Assembly: GCA_946887345.1 (NCBI GenBank)
Contig: CAMPKR010000148.1
Span: 1 to 6,366, forward strand
DNA from: an uncultured Bacteroidota bacterium
GTDB lineage: Bacteria; Bacteroidota; Bacteroidia; Chitinophagales; Chitinophagaceae
Direction: 5' to 3'
DNA length: 6,366 nucleotides
Shown here: in pieces, positions 6,197 to 6,366 of the stretch
How positions within the stretch are numbered: the stretch's first letter is position 1
How the letters are laid out: every line of letters starts with the position of its first letter
Notes under the pieces: model-generated
Told to the model about the DNA's origin: nothing
The model's database searches: none
What the model saw: the letters and a program-made list of their open reading frames with translations, nothing else
Made by a program: the position numbers and the translations under genes

Positions 6197-6366
6197 ATGA
6201 AGAAGATATTGGTTGCATTAGCCCTGCTTACTTTTTCGGTAACAGGTGCAGTACAGGTCCAGGCTCAGCAAAAGGCCGCCACTCCGGGTGCCCAGTTCAA
6301 ATTCAAGGGTGGCGATACCCACGATTTCGGCGAGATCACTGAAAGGGATGAGCCATATGAGCACAA
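6197..6366 (+). CDS. Second exported DUF1573 protein, N-terminal part (3' end outside window)
   Basis: Fifty-six codons are visible from the ATG at 6197 before the window ends. The N terminus is a signal peptide (Lys2-Lys3, hydrophobic core 4-19) with probable cleavage after VQA at 23. A short Ala/Gln-rich stretch leads to THDFGEITE (41-49), which aligns with SHDFGTIAEG in the gene upstream, so this is a tandem paralogue. Unlike its neighbour it has no His-rich segment and only a short linker. The Cys-Gly-Cys region lies off the window. It starts 36 bp after the first copy with no terminator between, so the two are probably co-transcribed. Confidence 0.85.
   Translation, partial: MKKILVALALLTFSVTGAVQVQAQQKAATPGAQFKFKGGDTHDFGEITERDEPYEH

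Overview
The window looks like chromosomal DNA of a Bacteroidota bacterium, most likely of the Chitinophagaceae/Sphingobacteriia type. Evidence: a TonB-dependent receptor and lipoprotein of families typical of that phylum, a Bacteroidota -7 promoter box (TAnnTTTG type), A-rich leaders with weak or absent Shine-Dalgarno sequences, and tandem DUF1573 proteins. The family placement is inference from protein style; no search was run. There is no rRNA, tRNA, CRISPR array, insertion sequence or phage gene.

Left part (1-2786, plus strand): the C-terminal half of an outer-membrane TonB-dependent receptor runs in from the left edge and ends at 1310. A rho-independent terminator follows. Next come four direct repeats at exact 11-bp spacing, a -7 box, and a 446-residue surface-type lipoprotein with a predicted right-handed beta-helix. 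The receptor and lipoprotein probably form a nutrient-uptake pair, analogous to SusC/SusD but with an unrelated lipoprotein. The 11-bp repeats suggest the lipoprotein has its own promoter, controlled by an OmpR/PhoB-family response regulator.

Middle part (2828-5440, minus strand): a convergent block is read right to left: tsaC (threonylcarbamoyl-AMP synthase, first step of tRNA t6A37 synthesis), then cca (tRNA CCA-adding enzyme with an HD domain) 22 bp downstream, then a MacroD/YmdB-type macrodomain ADP-ribose hydrolase 74 bp further on. tsaC and cca look like one tRNA-maturation operon. The macrodomain gene may be co-transcribed or separate. A strong two-way hairpin at 2816-2844 ends both the lipoprotein gene and this minus-strand block.

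Right part (5639-6366, plus strand): a divergent 198-bp AT-rich gap leads to two tandem exported DUF1573 proteins 36 bp apart, the second cut by the window edge. The first has a His-rich segment and a Pro/Ala-rich linker before its DUF1573 domain, which carries the Ser-Cys-Gly-Cys motif.

The most interesting material is the uncharacterised receptor/beta-helix lipoprotein pair and its phased repeat operator.
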